Shown here: piece after piece, positions 32,640 to 42,811 of the stretch | Position numbering within the stretch: the first letter of the stretch is position 1 | How the letters are laid out: each line of letters begins with the position of its first letter | Notes under the pieces: model-generated | Told to the model about the DNA's origin: nothing | The model's input: the letters and a program-made list of their open reading frames with translations, nothing else | Database searches by the model: none | Assembly: GCA_035578175.1 (NCBI GenBank) | Contig: JAQMRL010000002.1 | Span: 99,488,748 to 99,552,747, forward strand | Reading direction: 5' to 3' | DNA length: 64,000 bases | From: Catonia carolina | Taxonomy: Eukaryota > Arthropoda > Insecta > Hemiptera > Achilidae | Position numbers and translations under genes: made by a program

Positions 32640-33708
32640 AAGCATACGTTCAAATGAAATCCAAACATCAAGAGTTTTGTTTATCAGGAAAATCCTTACC
32701 CTACCTGACCAAATAATTTTGAAGTTATACGTTAAGTATTTCCACTTCAGGAAAGCTGTTTCCATTTCTATTGTCAGAGGATAGCATTACAATTCCTAAA
32801 GAGATTAGGATGTTTATTATATTTCGAAGAGGCCTAGTATAATGAGGTTCTTTAACTAATAACCCTTTGCGTGAATAGCTTTAAATCAAAATCTAATTTA
32901 ACGGTCAATAATTTCTGCTGAAAATTGTTGATTATTACTCAAAGGATGAAGCTAAAAGGCGCTCAAAACCGCACCGATCAAAGAACCGTTGCAATTAAAA
33001 GCCGTCTTCGCGTGACATATTTACATAATGTATGTGAACCGTAATACAGCTCTGCGAGATGTGAGTAAGTTTATGGAGTACAGTTTAGGAAGGGGTTTTC
33101 TAATAAACTGCTATTAAAATTATATATCATCATGTGTAACTATAAGTTAGTTGTCACCTATTCAATTTAGTTGTGGTACCTTATGGGTTTTACGTTCAGA
33201 AACAATCTCCTGATTTAGCAATATAGATACTTATTTTGCTGTACCGTTTAGGGCTCTAATGGAGTACATTAAAAAACTTAAACAATTCTAGAAGCTTTAT
33301 GTTGCTCCATTCTCAACAATCTTTTACTTGTAGACTTTTATCACTTTTTTATTTCTCTTATATTTTTTCAACCTTTTCTGCAATTCCTTTTTGTAAAGCT
33401 AGAAAAATTTGTAATCTTTTTTTGTGTTATTTGTTCGGTGAAATATTCTTTGTCAAATACTATTACTTATTTCTGGAGACATTAATGCAATCCCATTCTC
33501 AGAATTTAGGATTCTATCACTGCATGCGTTTCTTCTTTCTTCTTGACATCATTCAATTTACTTTAACAGAAAAATATTTCAGAAATTTTTAGAAGTAACT
33601 TATGTTTTACAGACAATAGTTACTTGGATCTTCTGTATCTTAGCATTTTCAAATTATTCAGCCGGAAATTGTGTAATAATATTATTTGAATTTTTGTCGT
33701 TTTATTGT
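32640..33708. other. AT-rich DNA without recognisable gene
   Basis: A 97-codon Phe/Leu-rich frame at 33,299-33,592 (+) shows no known domain and is probably chance. Confidence 0.5.
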
Positions 33709-33709
33709 G

Positions 33710-33769
33710 AAGGTAGACTATTAAATAGTCTACCTTTCCTGTAGTGATAAATTTTATCACTACAGGAAA
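33710..33769. repeat. Two abutting perfect hairpins
   Basis: Hairpin 1 (33,710-33,736): AAGGTAGACTATT, one-base loop A, AATAGTCTACCTT (13 bp arms). Hairpin 2 (33,735-33,769): TTTCCTGTAGTGATAAA, one-base loop T, TTTATCACTACAGGAAA (17 bp arms). They share two bases. Both are mismatch-free, which is unusual in the surrounding eroded DNA. Confidence 0.85.
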
Positions 33770-34397
33770 GAAACGTGTCAAATGAAATGTACCAGGAAAC
33801 ATCTTTTGACATTGCTATAAAATATAATTTAACACTATAACTGAACTACTTTAAGAAAAGAGTAGGCGTACTTATAAATTTCTCAGAAGCGAACATAATT
33901 TCTCTCTAAAAAAACCCCGTAATTATGTGCAAAAAATAAGTGAAAGAATAAATGTGCATACATACAAAAAGAAAGTAAAAGAACAATCAAATAATTTTAT
34001 TAAAACAGAAAGTTAAAAGACATGCAAATTAAAATTTTCACGGGTCAGCAGTTCAGAAAAAATGACAAATTCTTTTGACATGATTTACAATATATATGCC
34101 CTATATAATGATTTAATAGTACAAATAAATTGTTCAACATTTCTTTATTTTATTAATCGTAAATTATGGCAATATTAACCTATATTTTGTATCATGTTAA
34201 AAATACCCCAAAAATATATTGCTTATTGTAAAGAAATGGATTGGTGTCACATCTCTTCTGGTTAAAACATTATAGCCATTCGTTGACTAACCATAAGAAG
34301 AAACATAGCTCTGGAGCAGGTAGGTCAAATGCAATTTATTTGCACTACCCATCCCCGCTCTCTTCGCTTCACAGCAGCTAATGTAGGCCTCATTAAA
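33770..34397. other. AT-rich DNA, probably including the Helitron 3' side
   Basis: On the minus strand an imperfect hairpin (GGTAG--CAAAT...ATTTG--CTACC, about 34,320-34,350) lies just after the helicase stop. It could be the 3' terminal hairpin of the Helitron. A clean CTRR end was not found. Confidence 0.35.
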
Positions 34398-35100
34398 TTA
34401 TTTTAAAACCTCTCTATATACAATATTTGTGGTTTTGTTGCCCTGTGGCAGCAAAATAAATTGTTTTTCTGCACTCCCAGCTCTAGAAAGTCTGACATAA
34501 AGTTGTCCATGAGTGAAACACTCTTGTCTCAAGTCGATGCCTACCGTTTTAAATGTTTCTCCCTGCGATTTAACAGAATTGAATAGAATGCATAGAAGAA
34601 TACCGATGGAAAAGAAAGAGACAATTGATATGTGGCTGAGATAAGAGACACTAATACGTGGGTGCAGTGCGCAGAGTAACTGGAAATAATATACGACTCA
34701 TTCACTTACTATCGAATGAAAACAAATACATAAAATACAGTACAAAAATACAAATTACAAATCCGAATTTGTAATGTTTTGAAATCGAATCTTATTCTTC
34801 ACGTTTTCTATGAAATTTAAAAGTTGAATCGTGCTTCTAGCCCAAAAAATACACCATCCAGAGGACTGAGAAAAATAAAAGTTCTATGCACCCGATGGTC
34901 ATGCGACATCGTCACAGTTTAAGTTGCTTAACACACTTAATTAAAGTTACTTAAAAATGCAAAATAGCCTATATTGACCAGGAAGCTCTAAGCTATGCAA
35001 CAATGAAAGATTTTTCAAAATCAGTTTAGTAGTTTCTGAAATTACCTCATACAAACTAACAAACAAACAGACGTTTCTTCTTTATTATATTAGTATAGAT
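34345..35100 (-). mobile_element. Deleted Helitron (5' terminus + helicase C-terminus)
   Basis: Read on the minus strand, the element would begin TCTATACTAATATAATAAAG (from 35,099) preceded by A, as expected for insertion between A and T. It contains the family F block (TTTCTGAAATTACCTC, AGGAAGCTCTAAGC in plus orientation, 34,979-35,060) and then the helicase end. Most of the coding region has been lost. This locus links family F to Helitrons. Confidence 0.5.
34398..34620 (-). pseudogene. Helitron helicase C-terminus remnant
   Basis: The minus strand encodes [57 protein letters not shown] and a TAA at 34,398-34,400. This is the classic end of the Pif1-type helicase of Helitron RepHel proteins (AQGQT...GL-L--E-F-HGQLYVA-SRV-S---L-I...NVVY-E-L). 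Upstream, the FP-----F-- segment is frameshifted and everything N-terminal (Rep nuclease, most of the helicase) is missing. It lies about 480 bp inside the TCTATACTAATATAATAAAG terminus at 35,099, in the same orientation. Confidence 0.88.
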
Positions 35101-35149
35101 TGCACCTGTTTCAGTGATGATATATAATTTTATGACTAAAATAATATTT

Positions 35150-35204
35150 TGTAAACAAATGTTGAAATGAATGAACAAATTATAATCTTTAAAATTTTAT
35201 ATTG
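35150..35204 (-). repeat. 3' LTR remnant (55 bp)
   Basis: Identical to 37,598-37,652, from TGTAAACAAATGTTGAAATG to TTTTATATTG, then diverging at once. This marks the deletion junction. Confidence 0.85.
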
Positions 35205-35231
35205 TATAAAAATATTGTAATTGTATATTTT

Positions 35232-35851
35232 TTATAAAAATATTGTATAATTTATATTGTATATAAAAATATATTGTATAAAATTTAATTTTATAACATT
35301 ATTTTTGTAAAACTTAAACCTACACATTTCAAAATCAATAGAACATTTATATTTATTAAAAAAATTAGCTCCTAGAATCATTGATACAACTAAATTTGGT
35401 ATGACAATGAAATTTTCAGTAAACTTAAGTTCTTGTATATAGAATGACAATAATATTTGTTTGTTTATCTTGTTAATTATTTTATTATCAGCTAGTTTAA
35501 TTTGAATGTTGCTTACAGGTAAAATACTAATTTGTTTTTTATAAGCTTTGGTATTAATTTGGTTGAACATACAATTAGAAATACAACATAATTCAGCTCC
35601 TGAATCTAACAAAACTTTGTATTCATTACTGTTAATGTTAACAACAATTTCTGGACACATATCATTATTATTAGTCATTGAAAATAAATTTACAGATATT
35701 GGTAACTCGTTAAATAACTGTCCTACCTCTGTTTTTGATTTCAAACGATTATAATTATTGTTATAAGCAGGTTTTAATGTGTTAACCGGCCTAAGCAATT
35801 GCATATCTTTTGCTACAATGATATCCTGCTTAAAATTCTTAGACCTTAAAC
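35232..35851 (-). pseudogene. Retroviral-type aspartic protease of the LTR element
   Basis: A 190-codon frame from an internal Met at 35,804; the frame stays open upstream to about 35,851, consistent with entry by frameshift from gag. Residues 64-75 read VLLDSGAELCCI, with the catalytic DSG; residues 143-148 read ILGANF, the conserved flap-following ILG motif. The N-terminal 40 residues (LLRPVNTLK...) form a gag-pro spacer. The frame ends where RT would be expected. The final ~25 residues derive from the AT-rich junction, so the C-terminus is not native. The enzyme would cleave the Gag and Gag-Pol polyproteins in intact relatives. Confidence 0.82.
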
Positions 35852-36125
35852 ATTTTTTTTATCTGGATTAGCTCCTTCATCATCACTTAGCTCACATTTT
35901 TGAATAATGTTCACTTTTGGATCTAAGTCTCTTCTGTTTCTAAAATTTTGATCTCTATTCTGGTTATCAACTCTATGCATGTTTGACCTATCATTTGTTC
36001 TTTCATTATACTTATTAAATGGTCTATTAGATCTTCTGTCTATAAACTTGTTAGCTTGATTATTATTCTTAAATCTATCATTCCTATTCTCATACTGTCT
36101 AATATTGACTAAACCTATTCATGTT
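35851..36125 (-). pseudogene. C-terminal end of gag in a shifted frame, with slippery site
   Basis: After the long gag frame closes at 36,099, a second frame continues with similar Asn/Arg composition (VNIRQYENRNDRFKNNNQAN, then RRSNRPFNKYNERTNDRSN, ...KCELSDDEGANPDKKN) to a TAA near 35,847. A one-base indel around 36,100-36,125 probably split gag here. Just before that TAA, the minus strand carries A-AAA-AAT inside a run of eight A. This is a plausible -1 ribosomal slippery heptamer that would lead into the protease frame. No CCHC zinc knuckle is seen in either part. Confidence 0.6.
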
Positions 36126-37457
36126 ATTATTTCTGTTATAGTATGGTAAATTTTTATTATTACGATTATCTAACCTATCTGTGTTCTCACATTCCTGAGA
36201 TTTCTTGAAATTATCGTTCCTATAACTACCATTATTATCATTATTCTTAAATCTAAACATATTGTCTTTATTATAACTTACCTGGTTGTTATGACTTGTA
36301 CTCCTGAAGTCATCAAATTGCTGTAGAAATAATAACATACTGCTGTACGTATCAATTCTTTGTACCAAAACCGCTGCATGAATCTTATCATTGAAATGTT
36401 TAGATAATACAACAATTCTCTCACTCTCACTCAAATTATCTAGTGTGTACTTAGCTAAGTTATATTTGTTCTGGAAGTACTGCACCATATTTAATTTTCC
36501 ATTCGGATTATACTGTCCTGTTTGTAAATCTAACCTAATCCTACGTTTCACAAATTCATTCCAGAAAACAGTCTTAAACTCTGCTTCAAACATGTCCCAT
36601 GATTCTAAATCTTCAAATACAGTTCGATACCACGTTTGTGCATGTCCTATGAAACACATACTAAGTATATTTTTAATTGTTCTCCAAGATCCTGTTTTAT
36701 AATATTGTTCACTATACAAATTTAGATATCCCTTTATTTTATCCAGTTCCATTAATAGATTGTTTGAGTTTCCATTAAATTTTGTAATTTCTTGCTTTCT
36801 AAACATTCCTGTCATATTGTATAATTCGTTATTTTGAAATTCTCTATTTAAATTACTACTTAAGTTACTATTCAGATCTTGTTTTATTTGTTTAACCTCA
36901 TTATATATTTGTCTAGTTAAATTGTCTTTGATATCGACTATTTTGTTTTCATATTTAATATTGATTATTTCTATTTTGTCTTCTATTTTTTCAAACCTAT
37001 TCTCGATATTCGCTAAACTATCATTAACTTCAACTCTCACCTCATTTATTTTCTTGTCGAAACTACAATTTAATTCTTTTTTTACACTATCTATTTTCTT
37101 TTCTATTTTTATTGACAAACTTTCAATTATCATTGATTGTTTTATTTCTAAATTATTTATCTGTTCTGATTGTTTTTCCATGAAACTATTTAATTGTTTT
37201 TCCATATTTTTGGATTGTTCTAGTTTTAAATCTTTTATTTGTTGCTCCATATTTTTTGAATGTTCAGACATATCTATTTTAAGCTGCTCAGATATGCTTT
37301 TAGATTGTTCGGACATACTTATTGCTAGACCTTCAACTAATTTTGTTAATCTATCTATATCAGGATTTATATTTGATCTATCTTCTATCTTCTCGGATTC
37401 CTTATCCGATTCACTTTCCGATCCTACATTACGTGACCGTAAGCTATACGATGCCAT
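36099..37457 (-). CDS. Gag-like protein of the LTR element (452 codons)
   Basis: It starts MASYSLRSRNVGSESESDKE at an ATG about 120 bases after the primer-binding site, the normal place for gag. Residues ~30-210 form a long Lys/Glu/Ile heptad-like coiled coil (SEQSKSISEQLK, MEKQLNSFMEKQSEQINNLE...). Residues ~215-350 hold the capsid-like part (ITKFNGNSNNLLMELDKIKG, WRTIKNILSMCFIGHAQTWY, FWNEFVKRRIRLDLQTGQYN, MVQYFQNKYNLAKYTLDNLS). The last ~80 residues are an Asn/Arg-rich basic tail, likely RNA-binding. There is no zinc knuckle, as in several Ty3/gypsy lineages. The frame is intact apart from the probable indel at its end. A capsid-forming role is inferred from position and the HAQTWY/FNG features. 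Confidence 0.75.
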   Translation of the reverse strand: MASYSLRSRNVGSESESDKESEKIEDRSNINPDIDRLTKLVEGLAISMSEQSKSISEQLKIDMSEHSKNMEQQIKDLKLEQSKNMEKQLNSFMEKQSEQINNLEIKQSMIIESLSIKIEKKIDSVKKELNCSFDKKINEVRVEVNDSLANIENRFEKIEDKIEIINIKYENKIVDIKDNLTRQIYNEVKQIKQDLNSNLSSNLNREFQNNELYNMTGMFRKQEITKFNGNSNNLLMELDKIKGYLNLYSEQYYKTGSWRTIKNILSMCFIGHAQTWYRTVFEDLESWDMFEAEFKTVFWNEFVKRRIRLDLQTGQYNPNGKLNMVQYFQNKYNLAKYTLDNLSESERIVVLSKHFNDKIHAAVLVQRIDTYSSMLLFLQQFDDFRSTSHNNQVSYNKDNMFRFKNNDNNGSYRNDNFKKSQECENTDRLDNRNNKNLPYYNRNNNMNRFSQY

Positions 37458-37576
37458 TTTATTGATTTAAAAAAAATGTCAATAATGTTTAGTTATTCAA
37501 TTCCGCGATATTAATAAAAAAACACTTTGATATGGTCCTAACAATGCTAGTCGTTCACTTTGACCTTCGATTGTCG

Positions 37577-37594
37577 GCCCCACGTTGGGCGCCA
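37577..37594 (-). other. Primer-binding site, tRNA-Lys(1,2) type
   Basis: The minus strand reads TGGCGCCCAACGTGGGGC, three bases inside the LTR. It is the known 18-base complement to the 3' end of tRNA-Lys1,2, as used by several retroviruses and retroelements. It fixes the element's orientation and the LTR end. Confidence 0.9.
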
Positions 37595-37597
37595 AAA

Positions 37598-38020
37598 TGT
37601 AAACAAATGTTGAAATGAATGAACAAATTATAATCTTTAAAATTTTATATTGACAAATATAATTAAATTATTAAATTGTCTTCTCTGAATAATTACCGTG
37701 TTGCCTCGTTCAAGAAAAATTCAAATGACTGGATATGAGACGCCAATATCAACTTTTATTTGTGTGTCCCACCTTGGCTATTCAAAATCATACACTCAAC
37801 TTCCATCTGTTTTCATCTCTCATTTTTGAATCATTCAATTAAATTTTGATTATTTAAATAATTTTAATATTTAACGTTCTTGTTATTTAATTTTGATACT
37901 TTTTATTACAAATATATTTATAAAATTATAGTTCTTGAAATTTAATTTTGAATAAATGTTAATTGTTATTAAAATAGCTTCATTATTTTATTCGTTCGCA
38001 TCGACCATCGATCTACGACA
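37598..38020 (-). repeat. 5' LTR of the Ty3-like element (~423 bp)
   Basis: In element orientation it begins TGTCGTAGATCGATGG and ends ...CATTTGTTTACA, giving the usual TG...CA borders. The outer border (38,020) is a best guess from the TG and not confirmed by a second full LTR or by a target duplication. Confidence 0.65.
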
Positions 38021-40585
38021 TTATGTACATAGACTTCTATGCTACAATTTCCTGGTATTAATACTACAGCCCGACGGCATTGTTGTTAGCGTAACTGGTT
38101 GCCGGGGGCGAACTGGCATCTTATAATTACTCTTTTTCATTTATCAACTTTCACAGTCTCCATTAGCCTTAATGTACAAATCATTTAGACGTGAAACGGA
38201 AACAAATCCGCTAAAAGAACTGTATCCACATCTGCCAAATATTAATGTAATGAAGTTTGAACGTCCGTTGAGCGTAAAGAGTTAGAAGTTCACGTAACAA
38301 CTGCTTCAGCCAATGAATTTAGCACTGTTCACTCGATGGATGACTGCCAGTACCGGTTCACATTCAGATTACTATACAATTCAACCCATGTTGTTGTGAA
38401 TAAAGTTGGATGACAGAACATTTTGTGAAAAGAATCAGTGGTATAAATCTATCAAATAATATTTAGTTATTAAAAAAGATAAAAGCTGTCCCGATCAAGG
38501 GCCTTGCAGTTTCCCATGACAACTCTAAACAAATTTGTGGTTGCCCTCTTTTTGTGTTATGTTTAATAGCGTAACATTCCCATTCCTTATCCAAAAAAAA
38601 TACATACAATGTTTTTATTGTTTATATATATTCATTGTTAAGATAGTCTTTTTCTATTTTAACGATTTGGTTGGAAACCTTATTTACATATAATTTAAGT
38701 GAATATTGTTTCTGGCCGTTGTCTATTATTGACATTTTATGTACACTTGATTTTCTACATTGATTTATTTGTATTAAATGAACACAGCCGCCTTTTGAGT
38801 TCATGATAAGTTCCGTTTTGATTACTTGTGACATTTGGGTAAATACTACTACATCAAGACGCCTAACTTATACAAATTTATTTAATATTATTTAATTTTA
38901 TTAAAATTATGTAACCAATCCTTACGACATTTACAATACCAATTTTATTGCAACCTCTTTGATGCTAGCTGGTGCTGTACGTGGTTGCAATCGCTAATTT
39001 AATATCACGAATAAAATTTTCAAAAATCTTTTCCCTTATCTATTGGATGGATGAATGAAGCTTGAATTACGACGACTGTTGGTGAATGCCTTCCCGAGGG
39101 AACCTGAAAATACTTCCCTTTAATCATATTTATAATAATTTTGAAGAATATTTTCCACGGTAATGTTACTCATTTTTTAAACTTGATGTAGGTATTTCTT
39201 TTGGGATTTCAGTTGTATATGTATATGCTACCATATAATTTTACGCAGCAACATCATTGTATCTATTATTTAAAAGTATTCATCAATTTTTCTTTTTGAA
39301 AATATATGCTGACATTTAACAAATGGGGTGCTGGAAAAGTTTATTTTGATGATTGTGACAAGATGGCAACCCCTTAGTACAAAATAAACTGCTTTATATT
39401 TCAACTTCGTACAAAGTATGTAAATGACTTTACTGCAGGCTGCATTAACTTTATCGCTAATCGTTTTATGTCTTTGATTTTGGGTACGATATTGTACAAT
39501 GAGCGGCACAATGTCTGTATGTGATATTTAAAGTTATTTAATTGGTATTGAGGAATTTAACTGCAAGTAAAGGATGTACATTCTTCGGTTAGGACTATAG
39601 CAGTTATCAGTTATTTAGACCAATGGTTTTTTCATTTTCTCTTTAAACAATTTGAGGTTGAGTAGTTCCATACAATTGGGTAGCTACTCGGGATGGTTAT
39701 CTAGTTAATCTTAAACGATCGAAGATCGGCACAAGCAAGTCTTAAGAATTTTACCTGAAAGGTCTGGATCGACTTTAAATTACTCCCTACCGCTGCTTTA
39801 AAGAGTTGTCCCGTAATCCAAATGGGGTACGGAAAGTTCTCGAATGAGTTTAATTTTCATAGACGTTATTTGCATAATTTTTTTAGAAAAAAAATTTTCT
39901 ATAATTTTCATTAAAACGTTTTTGTGTGTTTATTGCAACAAAGTAACAAAGATTTGTTTGTGCTAAACTTAAAAAAGTGCATTTTCTAACTCTACTTTTT
40001 AATGTTTTCGCGTAGTTTTCTTTAAAGCCAAGAGCGATACAGTTCTGGAACTCATTTTTTTAAGTTTTCCAGGTTAAAACCCATAAGAAACCACTAAATT
40101 TCCCTTTAATTTACCTTCTTAGAATTTCAGTATGGTTTTATTTCACTTATTGGCCAGGAATCATACCAAAATCTTTCGCCAGGCATAACTCGTTAATGAA
40201 ACATTTCCGGACCTATGTTTATATGAACGGTTTTTTCTTTTTTTTTTTAGCTAGTGAATCATCTTCCTAGAGATTGCCGTGCAATTTAGAATCACCCAGT
40301 ATAAATTTTATCTCTCTACTTTTTAATTTATGTCCGACGTGGAAAGTTAATCTACCAAACTATGGTTTCCCATATCCCAGGATAGCTCAATTTATTGCGT
40401 CTTCTTCAAACACCAGATCTTTAAGAATCAAAATAAATTAAGTGCTCGTATATTTAAATGTGCTGTCATTTCTTTTATGTTCTGACCACTGACACTAAAG
40501 AGCTTTTTCTGTTAACTCCGCTTTTAAATTTTAGGATAAATTTGTGAAGTTTAAATAGTATAAGAACAGAAGTTTTATTTACATT
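38021..40585. other. AT-rich DNA without recognisable gene
   Basis: A GC-richer piece at 38,060-38,120 is not recognised. Frames of 70-79 codons at 38,622 and 39,270 (-) match nothing known. Confidence 0.5.
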
Positions 40586-40589
40586 ATAA

Positions 40590-41030
40590 CAGTACCGTTC
40601 TGTATTGCTCGAGTCCCAGCTCCGTGTAGTTGTAAGAAATGCAGTGCGTTGTTACAGTAGTGGGACAATGAATGAGTTAGTAGTGTTTCACAGCTGATGC
40701 ATTTGTAGTGGTAGCGTGTACTAGCTAGACTAAAAAAATATTCTTATCATCCGACGCATTAATTTAACAAATACCTACCGGGTTATTAACTTTGTCGGAT
40801 TCATAATATTTAACTTGCTAATTTTTATCAAAATATGTAAATAAGGAAATATAATAAAATAATAAATAAAAATAAATATGTTAAATACGGGAAGTTTCAA
40901 AACGAATGTTTTGTATCAGAGTAATACAACAATCGTTCGCCCAGCATGCGACACTCATTCATTATATCTCACCCGTACCCTTCACCACTAAACTATACGG
41001 AGCTTGGAACAGCACAATATATAGGTAAGT
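40590..41030. repeat. Imperfect ~440 bp inverted-repeat element
   Basis: The left side (TATTGCTCGAGTCCCAGCTCCGTGTAGTT, then AATGAATGAGTT near 40,670) is mirrored on the right. There the minus strand reads ATATTGTGCTGTTCCAAGCTCCGTATAGTT and, further in, AATGAATGAGTG. Each arm resembles a tRNA-like head (CTCCGTATAGTTTAGTGGTGAAGG). It may be two inverted SINE copies or an eroded foldback MITE. Confidence 0.45.
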
Positions 41031-42095
41031 ATATTATTAACTTATAGAAATTATTGTGATAAAAGTTCTTTACTATCGTAGGTCTACTTTAATTAGTTCG
41101 AAATTTTAGTTGTGCCAAAGTAGATCCCGGTTTAACCATTATTGAGTTACGTCAGTAACTTCAGAACTAAGTAATAACATTGTAGCTTCGGAGTATTATT
41201 TAGGCATATTAAATTTCGTACTCTATTACACAATACGAATAAGAAATATCCACCCGTAATAATTTACTAGTGGTAATAACTTCTGATAGAGCTGTTGTTA
41301 GTCAACAATGTAATAATCTTGTCGAGTCTGATAAATATCATGTTACATGTACTAATTAGAACGTCATAGCTCATAGACTAACTATACTATACAACTGAAA
41401 TGTTACAGTCTCTCACGATATTTTATTATTATTATTTTTATTATTATCATATATTTATTATAAGTACACATCGGGTATTAAATGTATTAGATAATAAAAC
41501 TGTATTCAAAAATATTATTATATATTAGTGTATTAATATTTTAATAAAATGAGTCTAACAGTATTAAATTTGATTACCGATTATTCAGATATTCTGAACA
41601 ATTTTGATCATGTTGAGCACTAGAAAATTTTATTGTGTATTCTACAAAAGTAAATTTAAACACAAAAGCTCTAAAAATTGTGTATTGTTATAACAATAAT
41701 AAATTTATAAAAACATTAATGTGGAACTTGTTTTCAAAAACAATGTACTTATAACAATACGTGGTTTCATTTTGAGAGTTATGAACTGTTAGGTTACTGA
41801 ATTATACGATATGCGAAAGATGTATTTGTACAAATAAATTTTTTTATGTGTAAAAACCACATTTTTGTAAATTGGAAACGAAATTAAAAAATAACTTAAA
41901 AGTAAAAGATAATAAACATATCTAAAATAATAACAGAAGCTTAATCAAATATAAAACTGATACACCACTATACGCACAAACCGTACATTACACAAAGAAA
42001 TAAAAATTTCAGCAGGTAACAACATAAAGAAATCGTTCTCAAAATTTTACTCAAAGCTACATAAACACAAAACTACGTATACACGATATTAACAA
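41031..42095. other. AT-rich DNA without recognisable gene
   Basis: Nothing recognised beyond TTATTA low-complexity near 41,420-41,460. Confidence 0.5.
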
Positions 42096-42099
42096 AACT

Positions 42100-42240
42100 G
42101 GCTTCTACGCTAGTGTTCAATTCCCAGTCAGGGTTATCCATGGCTCATTTTCATTTACCACGCTTTGTCGTCTCCAAAAACAGTAATTTTCAAAATATTC
42201 AAACGTAACCCCCTCCCCAAAATCACCACAACTTTAACCC
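42100..42240 (+). repeat. Possible SINE fragment (B box and body)
   Basis: GTGTTCAATTCCCAGTCAGGG at about 42,112-42,132 has a B-box-like core and the T-arm/acceptor pattern of a tRNA-derived SINE, followed by TTGTCGTCTCC. The A-box half is missing. Confidence 0.35.
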
Positions 42241-42433
42241 CTGCCATCACCATGACTCTTGGATCTACGTGTTAATAACCTTTACTCCTCAGTGGGTTAA
42301 GGATAAATTACTATCTAGCTCAACCCTACCGCTAAGAGGCCAAACTCCGATGAGTGGTGTGGATAGAGGTGTGCTTGGCTCCCACTCTGCTTAGCCCTCT
42401 TGTCGACCGGGTTCCTTCTGATCACGTTGGATC

Positions 42434-42454
42434 GGTTACTGCCGAGCAGTAACC
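42434..42454. repeat. 21 bp palindrome in a GC-richer island
   Basis: GGTTACTGC, loop CGA, GCAGTAACC. It lies in the unusually GC-rich 42,300-42,660 stretch just upstream of the decayed gene at 42,812. Confidence 0.7.
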
Positions 42455-42811
42455 GCGCGTTGGATAACAGCACACTTCGACAAGAGCACAGCATGACCGT
42501 CTATCGCACAAGTACATTACGGACGGACGCATTTATTCACCCTGAAAAGCTCGGTATAGGGCAGTGTTAACACCGTTTGTAGAGGTTCGCTCTGTTTGGT
42601 CAGGGGCGTAGCCACCACATGACCGCAGCAGTAAGTACCAGTTAGACAGTTTAAGTGAAGATGACCACGAGATCATTGTCTGTAAATATGTGTATTGATT
42701 CAAGCTATGTTTAAAGCTACGTTTAAACAATTTTTTTGGAGGACGGTGACTTAGTGCACTGAAATAATGTAAATGTATTAGTGATTGAATTTAACATTCC
42801 AGATGTCCAGA

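Larger units (their letters stand above)
35150..38020 (-). mobile_element. Ty3-like LTR retrotransposon, deleted (gag-pro kept)
   Basis: Minus-strand layout from right to left: 5' LTR (38,020-37,598), 3-base gap, primer-binding site (37,594-37,577), gag, protease, then directly a 55 bp LTR end (35,204-35,150). Reverse transcriptase, RNase H, integrase and all but the last 55 bp of the 3' LTR are missing. The deletion joins the region just after protease to the LTR through AT-rich TTGTATAAAAATA-type repeats (35,200-35,280). No matching target-site duplication is visible beside the ends. It cannot move by itself. Confidence 0.82.

Noticed and set aside
36922..37470. 182-codon plus-strand open frame, Ser/Phe/Ile-rich
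   Set aside because: Antisense of the gag coiled coil; its repetitive pattern mirrors the Lys/Glu codons of the other strand.
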